Assembly: GCA_035530055.1 (NCBI GenBank)
Contig: DATKVN010000074.1
Span: 1 to 31,025, forward strand
Direction: 5' to 3'
Source: a bacterium
GTDB lineage: Bacteria; UBA6262; WVXT01
Length of the DNA: 31,025 nt
The position numbers were made by a program, and so were the translations under genes. Positions 30,500 through 31,025 of this stretch are shown piece after piece; positions within the stretch are counted from its first letter, which is position 1, and every line of letters begins with the position of its first letter. Under the pieces are notes generated by a model. It made no database searches. It had not been told where the DNA came from and worked only from the letters and a program-made list of their open reading frames with translations.

Positions 30500-31025
30500 C
30501 TACTTTAAATCTCCCAGAATTTCTTTTTCCATCGTTATCAATTCCGTAATGCCTTTACTGACAAGCCCCAGCATCTCCAGTAGCTTCTTTTCAGAAAAGG
30601 TGGCCTCTTCACCAGTAGCTTGAACTTCCACGAGGTCTCCCTTTCCGGTCATAACCACATTCATATCTACTTCAGCAGAACTGTCTTCCTGAAAAGTTAG
30701 ATCTAAAAGCATCTCTCCTTTAACAATCCCCACGCTGGTAGCAGCCAGGTAGTCTTTTACCGGAAAGGAAGCAATCTTCTTATCCCTTTTCAACTTTCGT
30801 ATTGCATCGACCAGAGCAATGAAGCCTCCGGTTATGGCAGCTGTGCGCGTGCCGCCATCAGCCTGCAAGACATCGCAATCGATAATTATTGTCCGCTCTC
30901 CCAGCAATTTTAAATCGACAACAGCGCGCAGGGAGCGACCTATAAGCCTCTGAATCTCCTGGGTGCGTCCGGACAACCTGAACCTTTCCCTTTCTGAGCG
31001 TGTGTCTGTGGCTCTGGGCAACATC
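30500..31025 (-). CDS. rph: RNase PH, 3' part (5' end beyond the window)
   Basis: Phosphate-dependent exoribonuclease that trims tRNA 3' ends. About 174 residues are present: [33 protein letters not shown], the [15 protein letters not shown] segment with its phosphate-binding GGTR, and [10 protein letters not shown] with catalytic Asp residues. The family length is about 240, so roughly 65 N-terminal residues lie past base 31025; the Met at 31024 is internal. Linkage to rdgB is conserved in many bacteria. Confidence 0.94.
   Translation of the reverse strand, partial: MLPRATDTRSERERFRLSGRTQEIQRLIGRSLRAVVDLKLLGERTIIIDCDVLQADGGTRTAAITGGFIALVDAIRKLKRDKKIASFPVKDYLAATSVGIVKGEMLLDLTFQEDSSAEVDMNVVMTGKGDLVEVQATGEEATFSEKKLLEMLGLVSKGITELITMEKEILGDLK

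Overview
The window reads as chromosome of an uncultured diderm (Gram-negative-type) bacterium. The evidence is a TolC/membrane-fusion/RND export set, a lipoprotein with a lipobox, ordinary -35/-10 promoters and Shine-Dalgarno sites, and tRNAs with encoded CCA. The intergenic spaces are crowded with short palindromic repeats of a kind common in candidate-phylum genomes. No rRNA or species marker is present, so I do not name a phylum. No stretch longer than 300 bases lacks a gene.

Layout. (1) 107-11807, all on the minus strand, read from high to low coordinates: PTS EIIA, a CPA2 cation/proton antiporter, a small PII-like protein, a HEAT-repeat protein, an HD-GYP protein sharing its N-terminal domain with the HEAT protein, then TolC, membrane-fusion protein and RND pump. 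(2) 11907-14045: a divergent promoter pair and a second, plus-strand antiporter module (small membrane protein, PII-like protein, CPA2 antiporter). (3) 14158-18178, minus strand: an alanine-dehydrogenase-fold enzyme, a GIY-YIG nuclease ORF enclosed by perfect inverted repeats, a lysine 2,3-aminomutase, a NodB-like deacetylase and an acetolactate decarboxylase lipoprotein. (4) 18233-19743: a two-gene nucleotidyltransferase cassette between near-identical direct repeats, with palindromic promoter sequence. (5) 19768-21455: tRNA-His, tRNA-Arg, an MscS channel and a DUF302 protein. (6) 21695-28127: a tight six-gene operon of inositol-phosphate synthase, fused CTP:inositol-1-phosphate cytidylyltransferase/di-myo-inositol-phosphate-phosphate synthase, an HD-domain protein, a GT4 glycosyltransferase, a second glycosyltransferase broken by a stop and two frameshifts, and a GH130 enzyme. 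(7) 28229-31025: a B12-type radical SAM protein, tRNA-Pro, rdgB and the 3' part of rph.

The most interesting unit is region 6. Its first two genes make di-myo-inositol phosphate-phosphate, the precursor of a compatible solute best known from hyperthermophiles. They are translationally coupled to an HD protein, which could be the missing phosphatase, and to sugar-transfer and sugar-phosphorolysis genes, which suggests a glycosylated inositol phosphodiester or linked carbohydrate metabolism. Second are the twin antiporter/PII-like modules and the 270-base GIY-YIG element bounded by inverted repeats. All functions are inferred from sequence recognition alone; no database search was run.
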